64,000 nucleotides of DNA, from the NCBI GenBank assembly GCA_002503285.1, contig DARI01000002.1:62001-126000 (forward strand). Reading direction: 5' to 3'. This DNA comes from Euryarchaeota archaeon UBA557. Its GTDB lineage: Archaea; Thermoplasmatota; Poseidoniia; Poseidoniales; Thalassarchaeaceae. This document shows, in pieces, positions 25,110 to 34,662 of this stretch. The notes beneath the pieces were generated by a model. It was not told the origin of the DNA and did no database searches. It was given only the letters and a program-made list of their open reading frames with translations. Positions within the stretch are counted from its first letter, which is position 1. Each line of letters starts with the position of its first letter. Position numbers and translations under genes: made by a program.

Positions 25110-27158
25110 ATGCCGACGATGAACTTAGGGGAGAATAGAGTTCTTTCCAGTGATGGTTCAAAAGAATACATAGATGGCTTTGAAATTAATAACCTCCTAA
25201 GGCATGTCGGAATACTCGGATCTAGTGGTTCCGGAAAAACTGTAATGGCAAAAGTAATCTTAGAAGAATGTGCTTTGGCAGGAATTCCTTCCATCATAAT
25301 AGATATTCAAGGAGATTTGGCAAGATTGGGAATGGATCCTCTGAATGATGAAAAATCAGTTCCAGAGCGTCAGAATACATGGTCTGATAAAACTGATGTT
25401 AGGGTTTGGACGCCCCTTACTGAGGATGGTTTACCAATATGCCTAGATCCATTTGAGCCCCCTAATACTAGTAAAGATTCAGAGTTAATTGCTGCTTGGG
25501 ATCGATTGGCAATTGGACTAACGAACCTATTAGGAAGTGATGTTTCAAAACCAAAGGGTAGTCAAGTGAAGGCTTTTCTTTACAATCATATGACTAGTTT
25601 AGCGGAAAAGGGAGAGGCTCCCTATGACTTTGGTGAGCTTGCAGAAAGTATTCGAAAGGTTGATCCAAAAGAAGTAGAAGGAATAATTTCTGCCTCTGCA
25701 TTAAAAGAATTAGGAAGAAATGCAGAAGCAAATAACAGTGGATCTGATGCTCTATTATACAGTTTAGGAACACCGCTTAATATTGATGTTATGATGAAAG
25801 AAAGAATTGCAGGTAAGACTCCTGTAAACGTGCTTTATCTCAATACATTACCAAATGAAGCAATGAAGCAGGCATTTATTCAGCAGTTATGTCGGAAATT
25901 ATATGATTGGATGTTGGAAAATCCCTCTGGAGATAAACTTCAGTGCATATTATTCCTTGATGAGGCGGGGCCATTTATGCCACCTGATCCCCGCAATCCT
26001 GCAGCTAAAGATGGATTGAGATTAATGTTAAAACAAGGAAGAAAATATGGAATAGGTTGTATTATTGCTAGTCAAAGCCCTGGTGACTTGGATTATAGGA
26101 CACTAGGGCAAGCAAGTACAATGTTCCTTGGAAGATTTACTCAAGATCAGGAAATTTCAAAAATTGACCAAATGATCAGTAATGCGCCTGATCCCAAAGC
26201 AATTACTGCTAATCTTCCTAGCCTTGGACCTGGTGAGTTCGAGTTATTTTCTCCAGATGCATCCAACGAAGTTATTCACTTGCGGACGAGGTGGTTATTG
26301 ACCCCTCATGGAAGTCCACTGACAAACAAAGATTTGCCAGCACTAACTCCAGAATCTATGAGAGAATGGGCTACAGGATTTATTAAACGCCCTCCAAAAA
26401 GAATTAATGCTCCTTCTTGGAAACAAAGAAAGGATGAGCCTGTAGAGAGTAAGTCTGAGTTAATACATAGTTTTCCGACCCTTGGAGGGGCAGAAGATCC
26501 GATGCAAGTATTACTTTCTACAACTAATTTATTATCAATAATAACTCTCTTCATAACCACATATTTCCTTGGGCAAAGTTATATTGAGGGTGAGTTGAAT
26601 ATTGCTTGGATGATTATTGGAGGGGTGATTTCATTACTTCTTGCAGTATTGCTTTCTCTCAGTTATTTACTAAAAGGTGAGGGGGAACTTGCATCCAAAG
26701 TTAGATTGCGTTCCAGAGGTTTTGAATGGATAATTCTTGGATGGATTTGGTCAGTTTGGATAATACATAAGGTTGATTTTGTAGATCTTGGATGGGTATA
26801 TTATCCAGTTATGATTTCACAAACTCTACTGACAGTATTCATAATATTAGAGTATATGCATAAATTGAGATTAGCTAAGATAAGTTTTGGAGGAGAATCT
26901 TTATTGAAACGATTTGATAATATCAGATCTTCTCTTACTGATGTGGAAATAAAAAGTGCTAAGTCATCATCTGAAGAACTTATGAATAGATTTGGTTTAC
27001 TGACCACTACACTTACTTTGGGACTTATTGCAAATCTTTTATTGACAGGTGAAGACTTATCTTCTGGCATACTAAGAGAAATTGGAGTTAGGTTAGTCAC
27101 ATTAGAAGGCGCATTCTTATTATCAAGCGTTATTTCAATATTAAAGGCAAATAAATAG
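25110..27158 (+). CDS. HerA/VirB4-like P-loop ATPase with C-terminal membrane domain
   Basis: 682 residues. Walker A is GSSGSGKT near 37-44, followed by IIIDIQGDLARLG as in HerA/DUF87 ATPases. Walker B is ILFLDEAGPFM near 285, and a sensor-like region reads IGCIIASQSPGDLD with a later arginine-bearing FLGRF. After about residue 465 there are four to five hydrophobic helices, so the ATPase is anchored in the membrane. The N-terminal HAS barrel of genuine HerA is missing and no nurA is adjacent, so DNA-end resection is unlikely; a membrane pump, secretion or DNA-translocation motor is more plausible. It leads an operon with a 64-aa protein, a PP2C phosphatase and an SPFH-like protein. Confidence 0.78.
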   Translation: MPTMNLGENRVLSSDGSKEYIDGFEINNLLRHVGILGSSGSGKTVMAKVILEECALAGIPSIIIDIQGDLARLGMDPLNDEKSVPERQNTWSDKTDVRVWTPLTEDGLPICLDPFEPPNTSKDSELIAAWDRLAIGLTNLLGSDVSKPKGSQVKAFLYNHMTSLAEKGEAPYDFGELAESIRKVDPKEVEGIISASALKELGRNAEANNSGSDALLYSLGTPLNIDVMMKERIAGKTPVNVLYLNTLPNEAMKQAFIQQLCRKLYDWMLENPSGDKLQCILFLDEAGPFMPPDPRNPAAKDGLRLMLKQGRKYGIGCIIASQSPGDLDYRTLGQASTMFLGRFTQDQEISKIDQMISNAPDPKAITANLPSLGPGEFELFSPDASNEVIHLRTRWLLTPHGSPLTNKDLPALTPESMREWATGFIKRPPKRINAPSWKQRKDEPVESKSELIHSFPTLGGAEDPMQVLLSTTNLLSIITLFITTYFLGQSYIEGELNIAWMIIGGVISLLLAVLLSLSYLLKGEGELASKVRLRSRGFEWIILGWIWSVWIIHKVDFVDLGWVYYPVMISQTLLTVFIILEYMHKLRLAKISFGGESLLKRFDNIRSSLTDVEIKSAKSSSEELMNRFGLLTTTLTLGLIANLLLTGEDLSSGILREIGVRLVTLEGAFLLSSVISILKANK

Positions 27159-27169
27159 TGGTGATTTAA

Positions 27170-27364
27170 ATGATAAATATAGATACGTCACAATCAAAAA
27201 TCCATGCACTTGAAATATCTGAGATAACAGAAAGAATTACTGATAAGGGACATCCAGAATGGATCGCATCAGCCATATTTGAAAGTGCTCAAAGGCATGA
27301 TAGAAGAATTCAATCCGTATTTGAGTTTAGATTATTATTAGAAAATTTAGGTGAGAAAAAGTGA
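27170..27364 (+). CDS. Small protein of unknown function between ATPase and PP2C genes
   Basis: 64 residues, charged, probably two or three helices (EISEITERITDKGHPEWIASAIFESAQRH). It has GGTGAT just upstream of its ATG, starts 11 nt after the ATPase stop, and its TGA overlaps the next GTG start as GTGA. That translational coupling makes it a real gene. No family recognised; an adaptor or regulator of the ATPase or phosphatase would fit. Confidence 0.65.
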   Translation: MINIDTSQSKIHALEISEITERITDKGHPEWIASAIFESAQRHDRRIQSVFEFRLLLENLGEKK

Positions 27365-28143
27365 CTGAGGATGAGATCAGAGTAATCATTCAAGGCACAT
27401 CAGGCATGTTTGGCGCATCACTTACTGGCAAGAGAGAGAAAGATGAAGACTATGTTCATTGCATTGCGATTAAAGATGTTCAAATTGCAATATTATGCGA
27501 TGGAATGGGAGGAACCAAGAATGGGGAATTAGCATCAAAGGAAGCAGCAAAGGCTTTTATTAAAGGAATTCAAATGATTCGTAAAAAATATAGTGATCGA
27601 TGGGTTTCAGAAAAATATAGGCATTCTCGTTACAAAAAATTAATTGATATATGCCATAATAAAGTTGCCTCGATTACAGGGAAATTTGGCGAATCTGGAA
27701 CTACACTTACAGCATTGGTAACCACATATGATAAAAAAATTCCAGTATCTTTAGATCTTATCCACATCGGAGATTCCAGATGCTACAAGGTCAAAGGAAA
27801 TAATGCTGAATTATTGACGTCTGATCACTCTGTAACTGGAGATATGTTAAGGGCGAAATATATAGAAATTCATGAAATTTCAGAAACTCCCGGCAATAAT
27901 AGTTTGACGAGAAATATTGGAGATGAAAATAAATCATTAGCAGAAATAAAGACATTGGAAATTGATTCTAATTATTTTTATCTAATATGTTGTGATGGAG
28001 TTTGGGATCCATTACATAAAAAAGAAGGTTTTTGGACACCAAATGTAGATTGCAATAGTCAGAATTATGTCGACATGATAGTAAAAGAAGCAATAATTAG
28101 AGGCAGTACTGACAATTGTAGTGCATTAGTAGTAAATCTTTAA
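27361..28143 (+). CDS. PP2C-family serine/threonine protein phosphatase
   Basis: 260 residues starting at a GTG that overlaps the previous stop. All metal-binding motifs of PP2C are present: REKDEDY, LCDGMGGTKNGE, a central SGTTLTALV, HIGDSRCYKV, LTRNIGDE, CCDGVWD and a terminal STDNCSALVV. An active Mn/Mg-dependent phosphatase is expected. PP2C enzymes are rare in archaea, and here the gene is locked into an operon with a membrane ATPase and an SPFH-like coiled-coil protein. No kinase gene is visible nearby. I infer that it controls the phosphorylation state of an operon partner. Confidence 0.9.
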   Translation: MTEDEIRVIIQGTSGMFGASLTGKREKDEDYVHCIAIKDVQIAILCDGMGGTKNGELASKEAAKAFIKGIQMIRKKYSDRWVSEKYRHSRYKKLIDICHNKVASITGKFGESGTTLTALVTTYDKKIPVSLDLIHIGDSRCYKVKGNNAELLTSDHSVTGDMLRAKYIEIHEISETPGNNSLTRNIGDENKSLAEIKTLEIDSNYFYLICCDGVWDPLHKKEGFWTPNVDCNSQNYVDMIVKEAIIRGSTDNCSALVVNL

Positions 28144-28182
28144 TTTTGAAGAATTAAAATATAATGATGCTTATGGCAGGAC

Positions 28183-29805
28183 ATGGTTTTCTCCGCGCGC
28201 CCAGTAGATTGGAAACTTGGCAGTGAACCAATGGCGAGTCATTACCAAATGAATGATTTACCAAAAAAACTTCAATCTAAAATTAAAATAGACTTCAATA
28301 TGGAGAATACAATTCTTTTTTCTTCAAAAACTGAATTTTGGCCAAAAAACAAACAATTAGACCTGAGTAAATCTAAGTTCAGAGATCAGTATCAAAGTAT
28401 CATATTTTATAGAAATTCTTCTATAAATTTAAAAATACCATTTAGATATCTTTCTTCTGCTACTTCTCCAATCTTAATTGGGGAATTTAGGTTAATGATA
28501 TCGATTGGAGATAAACATACTGATGGAACTACGGGTTCGAGAGACATGGGGGCTGTAAAATTAGTAGAAAAGTTGTTTACAGAATATAAGGAGTTAAATC
28601 AAATAAACTCGATATTTATGAAAATATTTGTAAAGGAAATTCTTGATAGTGAGCTCAAAACAATTTTTAAGGGCCTAAATAATGATAATTTTAGAAAAAT
28701 TAGAAATCAAATAGAAGTTCAGTCAAAGAATCATATGGGAGAATTATTAGCTACATATGGATTTCATTTGAAAAATATCGAAGTTAAATACAAAATGACT
28801 GATAAAGAAAAAATAGAATCAAGAAAGAGTTCACTTGAAACCGATTTAGATAAGTTGGAAATTGATACTAGACAAAATGCTATGGATGCCGTAAAGGCAG
28901 ATTCCAAGTTACAAGGAGTACTTACTGAAAAGGAACAGATTAGAATTGCAAAAGAGTTAGTAAAGCGAGGTAAGCATAGAACCCAAATCGCAGATAAGGA
29001 AAGGCAAATTGAGTTAGATACTGTTGAATTAGAGGCTGAAATTGATTTAGAAATTATGGCTGTTGAAAGTGAAGTTAAAAAAATAGAAATCTCTGAAATT
29101 GGTAAAAAAATCAGTCATGATGGAAAGATAGATAGGATAAAAGATAAGCAATCCATTAAAGAAAGAGAAATTGAGTTAGAAGAAAAAAGGAAAAGAGAAG
29201 ATCTTCAGAGAAAAGTGGACGCTGCATTAAAGATGCAAACTGGAGGGATATCAGTCGATTTACAAAGAGATATTTTGGAAGTAGGAGGAAATAAGTATGG
29301 ATTTACGGACATCATTAATCCAGATTTAGAGAAAAGAATAATTGCAGGTGAAATTCACGCTAGCCAAGCTGATGACTATATCGAAGGATTGGATATAAAA
29401 CTTAAAGATGCAAGTAATTCCACAGAGATGCAATCAGATATTTATGCAGCATTGGCTATTTTTCATAGACTGAGGGGTAATAAAAATGATTCAATGAATG
29501 AAGCGATTAAAAAATCACTATTATTGAATAAAAATAATGCTATGGCTTTGAAATGTAGGTTAGATTACATGCAGAAAAAGCGTCCACAGATGTTTCATCC
29601 TTTGAAATTAGAAAAATTCAGAAATGAATTAATTGATTTTGAAAAAATAGCTGACAAAATATTGAATGTAGATTATTTTGATGATGAAGTTAAATCTGAG
29701 ATTAAGAAAATGCATATCAAAACTGTAGAAGTTTTATCCAATGATAAAGAACTTGGAGAAATCTATAGAAATAAATTAAATGATGAATATTATCTTGATA
29801 TTTAA
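28183..29805 (+). CDS. SPFH/band-7-like protein with long coiled coil
   Basis: 540 residues, no membrane span. Residues 1-210 look like a divergent SPFH/prohibitin domain: a strand-rich start (FNMENTILFSSKTEFW), a mid-region with RLMISIGD, and a closing ELLATYGFHLKNIEVKYKMTDKEK, which parallels the end of SPFH domains where the helix begins. Residues 210-345 are a highly charged Glu/Lys/Arg/Ile coiled coil. The C-terminal 160 residues (AALAIFHRLRGNKNDSMNEAIKKSLLLNKNNAMALKCRLDYM) look like TPR helices. Probable oligomeric scaffold for the ATPase and phosphatase encoded upstream, 39 nt after the PP2C stop. The SPFH call is by pattern only. Confidence 0.6.
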   Translation: MVFSARPVDWKLGSEPMASHYQMNDLPKKLQSKIKIDFNMENTILFSSKTEFWPKNKQLDLSKSKFRDQYQSIIFYRNSSINLKIPFRYLSSATSPILIGEFRLMISIGDKHTDGTTGSRDMGAVKLVEKLFTEYKELNQINSIFMKIFVKEILDSELKTIFKGLNNDNFRKIRNQIEVQSKNHMGELLATYGFHLKNIEVKYKMTDKEKIESRKSSLETDLDKLEIDTRQNAMDAVKADSKLQGVLTEKEQIRIAKELVKRGKHRTQIADKERQIELDTVELEAEIDLEIMAVESEVKKIEISEIGKKISHDGKIDRIKDKQSIKEREIELEEKRKREDLQRKVDAALKMQTGGISVDLQRDILEVGGNKYGFTDIINPDLEKRIIAGEIHASQADDYIEGLDIKLKDASNSTEMQSDIYAALAIFHRLRGNKNDSMNEAIKKSLLLNKNNAMALKCRLDYMQKKRPQMFHPLKLEKFRNELIDFEKIADKILNVDYFDDEVKSEIKKMHIKTVEVLSNDKELGEIYRNKLNDEYYLDI

Positions 29806-29814
29806 TTAAATCAA

Positions 29815-31005
29815 TTAATGTAAGAATCCCCATGAATGCTCTGCATTACCATGTATCCAAGAATAATCTTTTATGGATCGCAATCCATTCTCATCCAATA
29901 TAGCTATTTTTTCAACTTCTAGCGGATATTCATTATATGTTAAATGACTAACCATACCTGCCCTAGTAGGTTGATCAAAAACCCATTTTGCCCTGCTTAC
30001 GGCCCTAACTTCTAGAGAAACTTGCGTACGGCCATTCCATAAGCGGATTCTAAATTTAGGCAATAAATTACCATCATTATCTCTTAATTCTGAATCTGAT
30101 TCCGAAAGTTCAACTTCGCAACGGGCGAAAACTTCTGTTCTATCCCGTTTAGCATCGTGGAATATGCCTGTCCCATTAGAGGGAGTTCGGAAAAAATCTC
30201 TAAGCCTCCAGGGGGAAGAGTCCTTGGAAGTCGAAGACAGTGAGACGTGTGGCATAAACCAATCTAAATATGAACCATCATCAAAGTGAAGCATTCCCCA
30301 AAACCAGGGTATTGTAGGTGCTTGTACTGAAACTTTCTGAAAATAAGCAGTGCCTTCCATCTCTTCTCCATCCACAGAAAGTTTACATTTTGTCCCCTGT
30401 AATCTTAAGATATCATAGCCCATATTCATAGCCAAAATATTATTTTTATATGTCAAGGTACTAGGAGGTCCGCTCCAAGGAGTTAATTCGGCACTAAATC
30501 TTGATGGTGCACCTTTTTTTACAGCTTCTTTGTCGCTAACGAGGTTTAACCAAAACTTATCATTTCCGGGCTTCATTCCAAAGGACAAGTCTTCTTGAAC
30601 AAGGGGGATTACTGCGCCTGCGCCTTCACCATCTCCTTCTCCAGGCCATAATGAATGTTGATCATTAATTGCGGCCATCCTACATTCCTTCATTACAAGT
30701 GGCTCAAACATTGTTTTACCATCGTACCACCAAGAACAAACCATGCCAGGGAAAACTAGTCCGCCTTCTTCATCGATATTCATCCTAGATCCTGGTAGCC
30801 ACCAATGGCCAGTCATCCTGATTGCAGGAGTTTCTTTAGTTGACCAGAGTACCATTAATTGCTTAGATCGACCAGGATTATCTTTATCTCGCACGAATAC
30901 AATAACCCACCACCACCACCATGATAATCTTGGAATAGGAGGTAAGACATCTAATCTCCACAACGAAGTAAAATCACCCTTGAATTTCTTCATTTCAGAT
31001 GTCAT
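29815..31005 (-). CDS. CrtC/AttH-like lipocalin-fold protein (tentative)
   Basis: 396 residues, rich in Trp and beta strands and without a signal peptide. A run of five tryptophans near residue 29 begins the first strand. FQKVSVQAPTIPWFWGMLHFDDGSYLDWFMPH and the C-terminal HGNAEHSWG resemble the hydroxyneurosporene synthase (CrtC)/AttH family, two lipocalin-like barrels acting on hydrophobic ligands such as carotenoids. The match is by pattern and weak. It is the last gene of the double ABC exporter operon, 9 nt after the permease stop, so handling of a lipid or pigment moved by the exporter is a reasonable guess. Confidence 0.5.
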   Translation of the reverse strand: MTSEMKKFKGDFTSLWRLDVLPPIPRLSWWWWWVIVFVRDKDNPGRSKQLMVLWSTKETPAIRMTGHWWLPGSRMNIDEEGGLVFPGMVCSWWYDGKTMFEPLVMKECRMAAINDQHSLWPGEGDGEGAGAVIPLVQEDLSFGMKPGNDKFWLNLVSDKEAVKKGAPSRFSAELTPWSGPPSTLTYKNNILAMNMGYDILRLQGTKCKLSVDGEEMEGTAYFQKVSVQAPTIPWFWGMLHFDDGSYLDWFMPHVSLSSTSKDSSPWRLRDFFRTPSNGTGIFHDAKRDRTEVFARCEVELSESDSELRDNDGNLLPKFRIRLWNGRTQVSLEVRAVSRAKWVFDQPTRAGMVSHLTYNEYPLEVEKIAILDENGLRSIKDYSWIHGNAEHSWGFLH

Positions 31006-31014
31006 TTCAAACCC

Positions 31015-32694
31015 TCACATTATCTCTCGGTTCTTAAATATAGATTGGCCAACTACTAACATCATGATCGTAAATACGATTAAAACGAACATACTAACCA
31101 TAATTGCAACTATTGGATTTGAGGTTCCAAGAGTATGGACTGGTGGTTTCCAGAAAATATCTAATCCCGTTTCTAAATTAAATGCTGAAGACATCTGTTG
31201 TAATTGAAGGGTTTCCGGCCATGCTAGTAATACTATTGAATCTATTATCTGAAGTGCCCAGTGATTTATTGAAATTGCTGAAAGAGTCCAATTAGGATTT
31301 GCGATGGTCAATATGCCCATAACAAATTCCCAAACTCCTATCACTATTGATACGTAAACGCCATATTTCGGAGAAATTAATCCAAGAGTATTGAAAAGTG
31401 ACCCGTAGGCGGCCAAAACTAAGAAAGTGGCAAATCCTATTCCCAACCAAACAGGAATATCAGATATACGAAAAATTTCATCCCCCGGCCCCAATAATGC
31501 CGTAATTATGCCGACAAATAATGACAAAATTATGACATAACTTCCAGTAACTGATAAATATCCAAGAAGCCTATATGCGATAAATTCTCCACGATGAATT
31601 GGTTTTGATAACAAATAATGTAAAGTACCATTTTCGGTTTCATCTCTAATTAATCCAAGTGCAAGAAATAGAGGTAAAAATAATCCGAGTAATATTACGA
31701 ATGCCATCTTACCTACTCCTATGATGAATGTTCTGTGACTAGATTCTCCCATATATTTCTCATCATCTGGATCTTCATCAACATTGGAATCAGGAGATAT
31801 ACTTGATATCTCATCCCCATTTGCATCAACTTCCCATAACACATCACAAATGATTCCATTATTATTTTTATCTTCATCAAATTGATCACCAGAATAATCG
31901 AAATAGAATGCTGATTCGGCATTATCTATACTCCAGTTTTCCCTAGTACAATCTCCATCATCATCAAAGCCTTGGCTACTTTGAAGTAAATTACCATTCC
32001 AATCTATATCATCTTCATTTATGTACATTGATTGGAGGTCAGGTTCAATAAAGAACGGTTGAGTATAATAGCCCCAATTAATACTACGATCTAATGGGAC
32101 ATCGATAGTCCCATTTGCTTTGAATTTTCCATATACAAAGAATTCATCATCCGAATAATAACAAGCATAACCCCAATATTCTGGAGACCAATCAACGTAG
32201 ACATCTCCTGAAGGGCAAGAATTATTACTCGCAATATTCCAATCTATAATTCCTTCCCATTGACTACTACCTGAATATTTAGTATCTTTCCATATGGCAT
32301 CAAATCTACCAATGCCTTCCCAAGTAAAATTTCCTGAAGTACGCCGAATTTGATCGTCATAATCTATATTGCTAACACGCACATATTCACTTGATCCTGG
32401 AAACTCATCAGAATTATAATCACTATGCCCGTATTTAATTTCTTGACCTAGTGGATAACCATCGCCATCCATATCTACAGAATCACCATCATTATCAATA
32501 GATTCAAATCCTTCTCGTACAGAATCAACATAAAACGCAAGCAATAAAGCCATCAGAAGAATTCCAACTCCAAGAACTACCCAGGTTGACATACGATTTC
32601 TTAATTGCCTAATAGTTAGTTCAATTATGGCACCAGCCTTACGATCTAATTGGGACCACACTGTTTTACTCAAAGAAAGACCTTTTTCATCCAT
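31015..32694 (-). CDS. ABC-2 type transporter permease with large acidic extracytoplasmic domain
   Basis: About 559 residues from the ATG at 32694, which follows GGGAGG and overlaps the ATPase stop (ATGGATGA). A first helix (about 38-58) is followed by some 270 hydrophilic residues. These start with an Asp-rich element (DNDGDSVDMDGDGYPLGQEIKYG) like EF-hand or TSP3 calcium loops and contain many Trp, Tyr and Cys. After that come about six C-terminal helices with the ABC-2 exporter pattern (LIRDETENGTLHYLLSKPIHRGEFI). It partners the ATPase just upstream. The inserted domain is predicted outside the cell and is much larger than in ordinary ABC-2 permeases. Confidence 0.8.
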   Translation of the reverse strand: MDEKGLSLSKTVWSQLDRKAGAIIELTIRQLRNRMSTWVVLGVGILLMALLLAFYVDSVREGFESIDNDGDSVDMDGDGYPLGQEIKYGHSDYNSDEFPGSSEYVRVSNIDYDDQIRRTSGNFTWEGIGRFDAIWKDTKYSGSSQWEGIIDWNIASNNSCPSGDVYVDWSPEYWGYACYYSDDEFFVYGKFKANGTIDVPLDRSINWGYYTQPFFIEPDLQSMYINEDDIDWNGNLLQSSQGFDDDGDCTRENWSIDNAESAFYFDYSGDQFDEDKNNNGIICDVLWEVDANGDEISSISPDSNVDEDPDDEKYMGESSHRTFIIGVGKMAFVILLGLFLPLFLALGLIRDETENGTLHYLLSKPIHRGEFIAYRLLGYLSVTGSYVIILSLFVGIITALLGPGDEIFRISDIPVWLGIGFATFLVLAAYGSLFNTLGLISPKYGVYVSIVIGVWEFVMGILTIANPNWTLSAISINHWALQIIDSIVLLAWPETLQLQQMSSAFNLETGLDIFWKPPVHTLGTSNPIVAIMVSMFVLIVFTIMMLVVGQSIFKNREIM

Positions 32695-33640
32695 TATTAA
32701 TTCCTCCCAATAAATAACCAATTAAAGAATCTAAATTATCATCTGGGTTTTCAATTGAAGTTATTTTCTGACCTGATTTAACTATAGTTGAAGGCAGGAT
32801 ATCATGGGCTGCAGATAAGTTATTTGTTTGTATCTCTAATTGGCCATCTTCAGGAAATCGCACCCCATATACCGGATCTTCCCTTATAAAGAGTTGAGCG
32901 AGTTCCCTTGGAGAATCACACTTTATTAGTATCCTATGGGGATGCTGATCTAGTAAATCCCTAATTGCATGTAAGTTACCTATTGCTAATAATTTACCAT
33001 TATGTAAAATTACTATTTGCTCAGTTATTCTCTCAATTTCTTCCAATATGTGGCTTGAAATTAGGACTGTTTTACCCTGTGAACCTAATTCCCTGACTAC
33101 GCTCATTATACTTGTTCTTGCAATTGGATCACATCCATGTAAGGGTTCATCTAAAATTATTAAATCTGGGTCATGGACCAATGCATGCGCTATTTTTACT
33201 CTTTGCCTCATTCCTTTACTATATTTTCCTATTTCTTTATGGTGGACATCTTCCAATCCTACAAAATCTAAAACATGTTTAGATCTCTCAACTGCTTCAT
33301 CCCTCGACATTCCATGGAGTCTTGCCAATGTAGAGATAAAGTCAAGAGAAGTCATCCAATCATACATCCTTTCTGATTCGCTTACATAACCTATACGACG
33401 ATATGGAGAGGTACTTTTCCAAGGATCTATGCCAAACAATCTGACTGTTCCTTGGCTTGGTTTCAATCGTCCCATCAATAATTTGAAAAGAGTGGATTTT
33501 CCAGCCCCATTAGGCCCTAAAATTCCAGTTACACCTCCTTCGATTGCCAGGGATATATCATTTATCCCTATTACCTCACCGTACCATTTAGAGACATTCT
33601 CAAGTAATACAGAAGGTGGTTTTTGATTAATATCATTCAT
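32687..33640 (-). CDS. ABC transporter ATP-binding protein (ABC-2 exporter, second pair)
   Basis: 317 residues. Walker A is GPNGAGKST (43-51), the Q-loop region reads GYVSESERMYDWMT with Ser in place of the usual Gln, the signature is YSKGMRQRV, Walker B is LIILDEPLHGCDP and the H-loop His lies in LISSHIL. The C-terminal 90 residues are the regulatory extension common in DrrA/CcmA-like exporters. Its stop overlaps the permease start by 8 nt and its own start overlaps the first permease by 4 nt, so it acts in this operon. Exported substrate unknown. Confidence 0.92.
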   Translation of the reverse strand: MNDINQKPPSVLLENVSKWYGEVIGINDISLAIEGGVTGILGPNGAGKSTLFKLLMGRLKPSQGTVRLFGIDPWKSTSPYRRIGYVSESERMYDWMTSLDFISTLARLHGMSRDEAVERSKHVLDFVGLEDVHHKEIGKYSKGMRQRVKIAHALVHDPDLIILDEPLHGCDPIARTSIMSVVRELGSQGKTVLISSHILEEIERITEQIVILHNGKLLAIGNLHAIRDLLDQHPHRILIKCDSPRELAQLFIREDPVYGVRFPEDGQLEIQTNNLSAAHDILPSTIVKSGQKITSIENPDDNLDSLIGYLLGGINNG

Positions 33641-34662
33641 TCCCTAGTAACCTCCATAGAACTAATACGTGATACAAGAATACTCATTGATACAATATTC
33701 ATAATTATCAATGAGATTATAGAAAATGCTAATGGGTGTTCATAGTTTAATTCGATACCCAGTAGAAATTGCCCTATATGGGCTAAGCAATCATATGGAC
33801 TAAGAATATAAAGTATTGAAGTATCAAATTGCATATCTATCAGCAATGCGACAATTTTTGTACCATAAATTATACTAAGAAATCCTATTGCAGCAAAAAA
33901 TCGACTTTGGCTTATGCTCGATAGTGCTAATCCTATTGATGTATAAGTAAGAACTAAAAAAATACCTGATAACATGCCACCGAGGAATAATGGCAGAGTA
34001 TCTATCAGAAACGCCCATCCCTCTCCTCTGAATACAATTGCAGACGTATAATATGCAAAATATGAGAATATAATTACAAATCCTAAAATTACTGCAACGC
34101 TGATAAATTTCATAGCCGTGTAATCAAATCGATTTATTGGCCTAGAAAAATAAATCGCACTTGTGCCATTTCTTCGATCATCAGAAATCATTCCGCCAAC
34201 TACCAATGCAGTCAATAATGGCCACATACATAAATTCCTAGGAAAATATCCTAAAATTTGCCCCCATAAATTAAACCTATTTATCCCCCACATTTTTGAT
34301 AAGAAATCTCCGTCTTGACCAGGCAATAAAGAAGATAAGAATAGCATAGGTATTGGAGTTAAAGACGCCAACAATATTACTAGAATAGTAAGGCGTACAA
34401 ATGGATGATAATGCCTATGCCCTTTACTTGTAAAAAGGCCATAAACATGGTGGCGGAATATTGAGTAATTTCGCATCCAGCGTGGCCCCAATTCTCCATC
34501 CCATGGCTTGTAAGATTGTTCAAAGATAGCACCTAAATTAGATTCTTTTTTTGCGACGATTGCAGTCATATCTTCATCTCCATCACCAGAACCAAATGCA
34601 ACCTCCATTCTAGTTTTAGTACCTGCAATATCAATATCATCAGGCAAATTAGTTACCACCAA
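33637..34662 (-). CDS. ABC-2 type transporter permease (first pair)
   Basis: Up to 341 residues, with about six hydrophobic helices between residues 88 and 335 and the ABC-2 pattern GMISDDRRNGTSAIYFSRPINRFDYTAMKF before the third helix. The N-terminal 80 residues are soluble and include WDGELGPRWMRNYSIFRHHVYGLF, the amphipathic entry typical of these permeases. The frame opens with TTG (34662) then GTG; an ATG at codon 19 is an alternative start. It overlaps the upstream ATPase gene by 14 nt and the downstream one by 4 nt. Confidence 0.82.
   Translation of the reverse strand: MVVTNLPDDIDIAGTKTRMEVAFGSGDGDEDMTAIVAKKESNLGAIFEQSYKPWDGELGPRWMRNYSIFRHHVYGLFTSKGHRHYHPFVRLTILVILLASLTPIPMLFLSSLLPGQDGDFLSKMWGINRFNLWGQILGYFPRNLCMWPLLTALVVGGMISDDRRNGTSAIYFSRPINRFDYTAMKFISVAVILGFVIIFSYFAYYTSAIVFRGEGWAFLIDTLPLFLGGMLSGIFLVLTYTSIGLALSSISQSRFFAAIGFLSIIYGTKIVALLIDMQFDTSILYILSPYDCLAHIGQFLLGIELNYEHPLAFSIISLIIMNIVSMSILVSRISSMEVTRE

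Noticed and set aside
25110..27158. HerA-NurA type DNA-end resection locus
   Set aside because: No NurA nuclease nearby, HerA's N-terminal barrel is missing and the C terminus is membrane-embedded.
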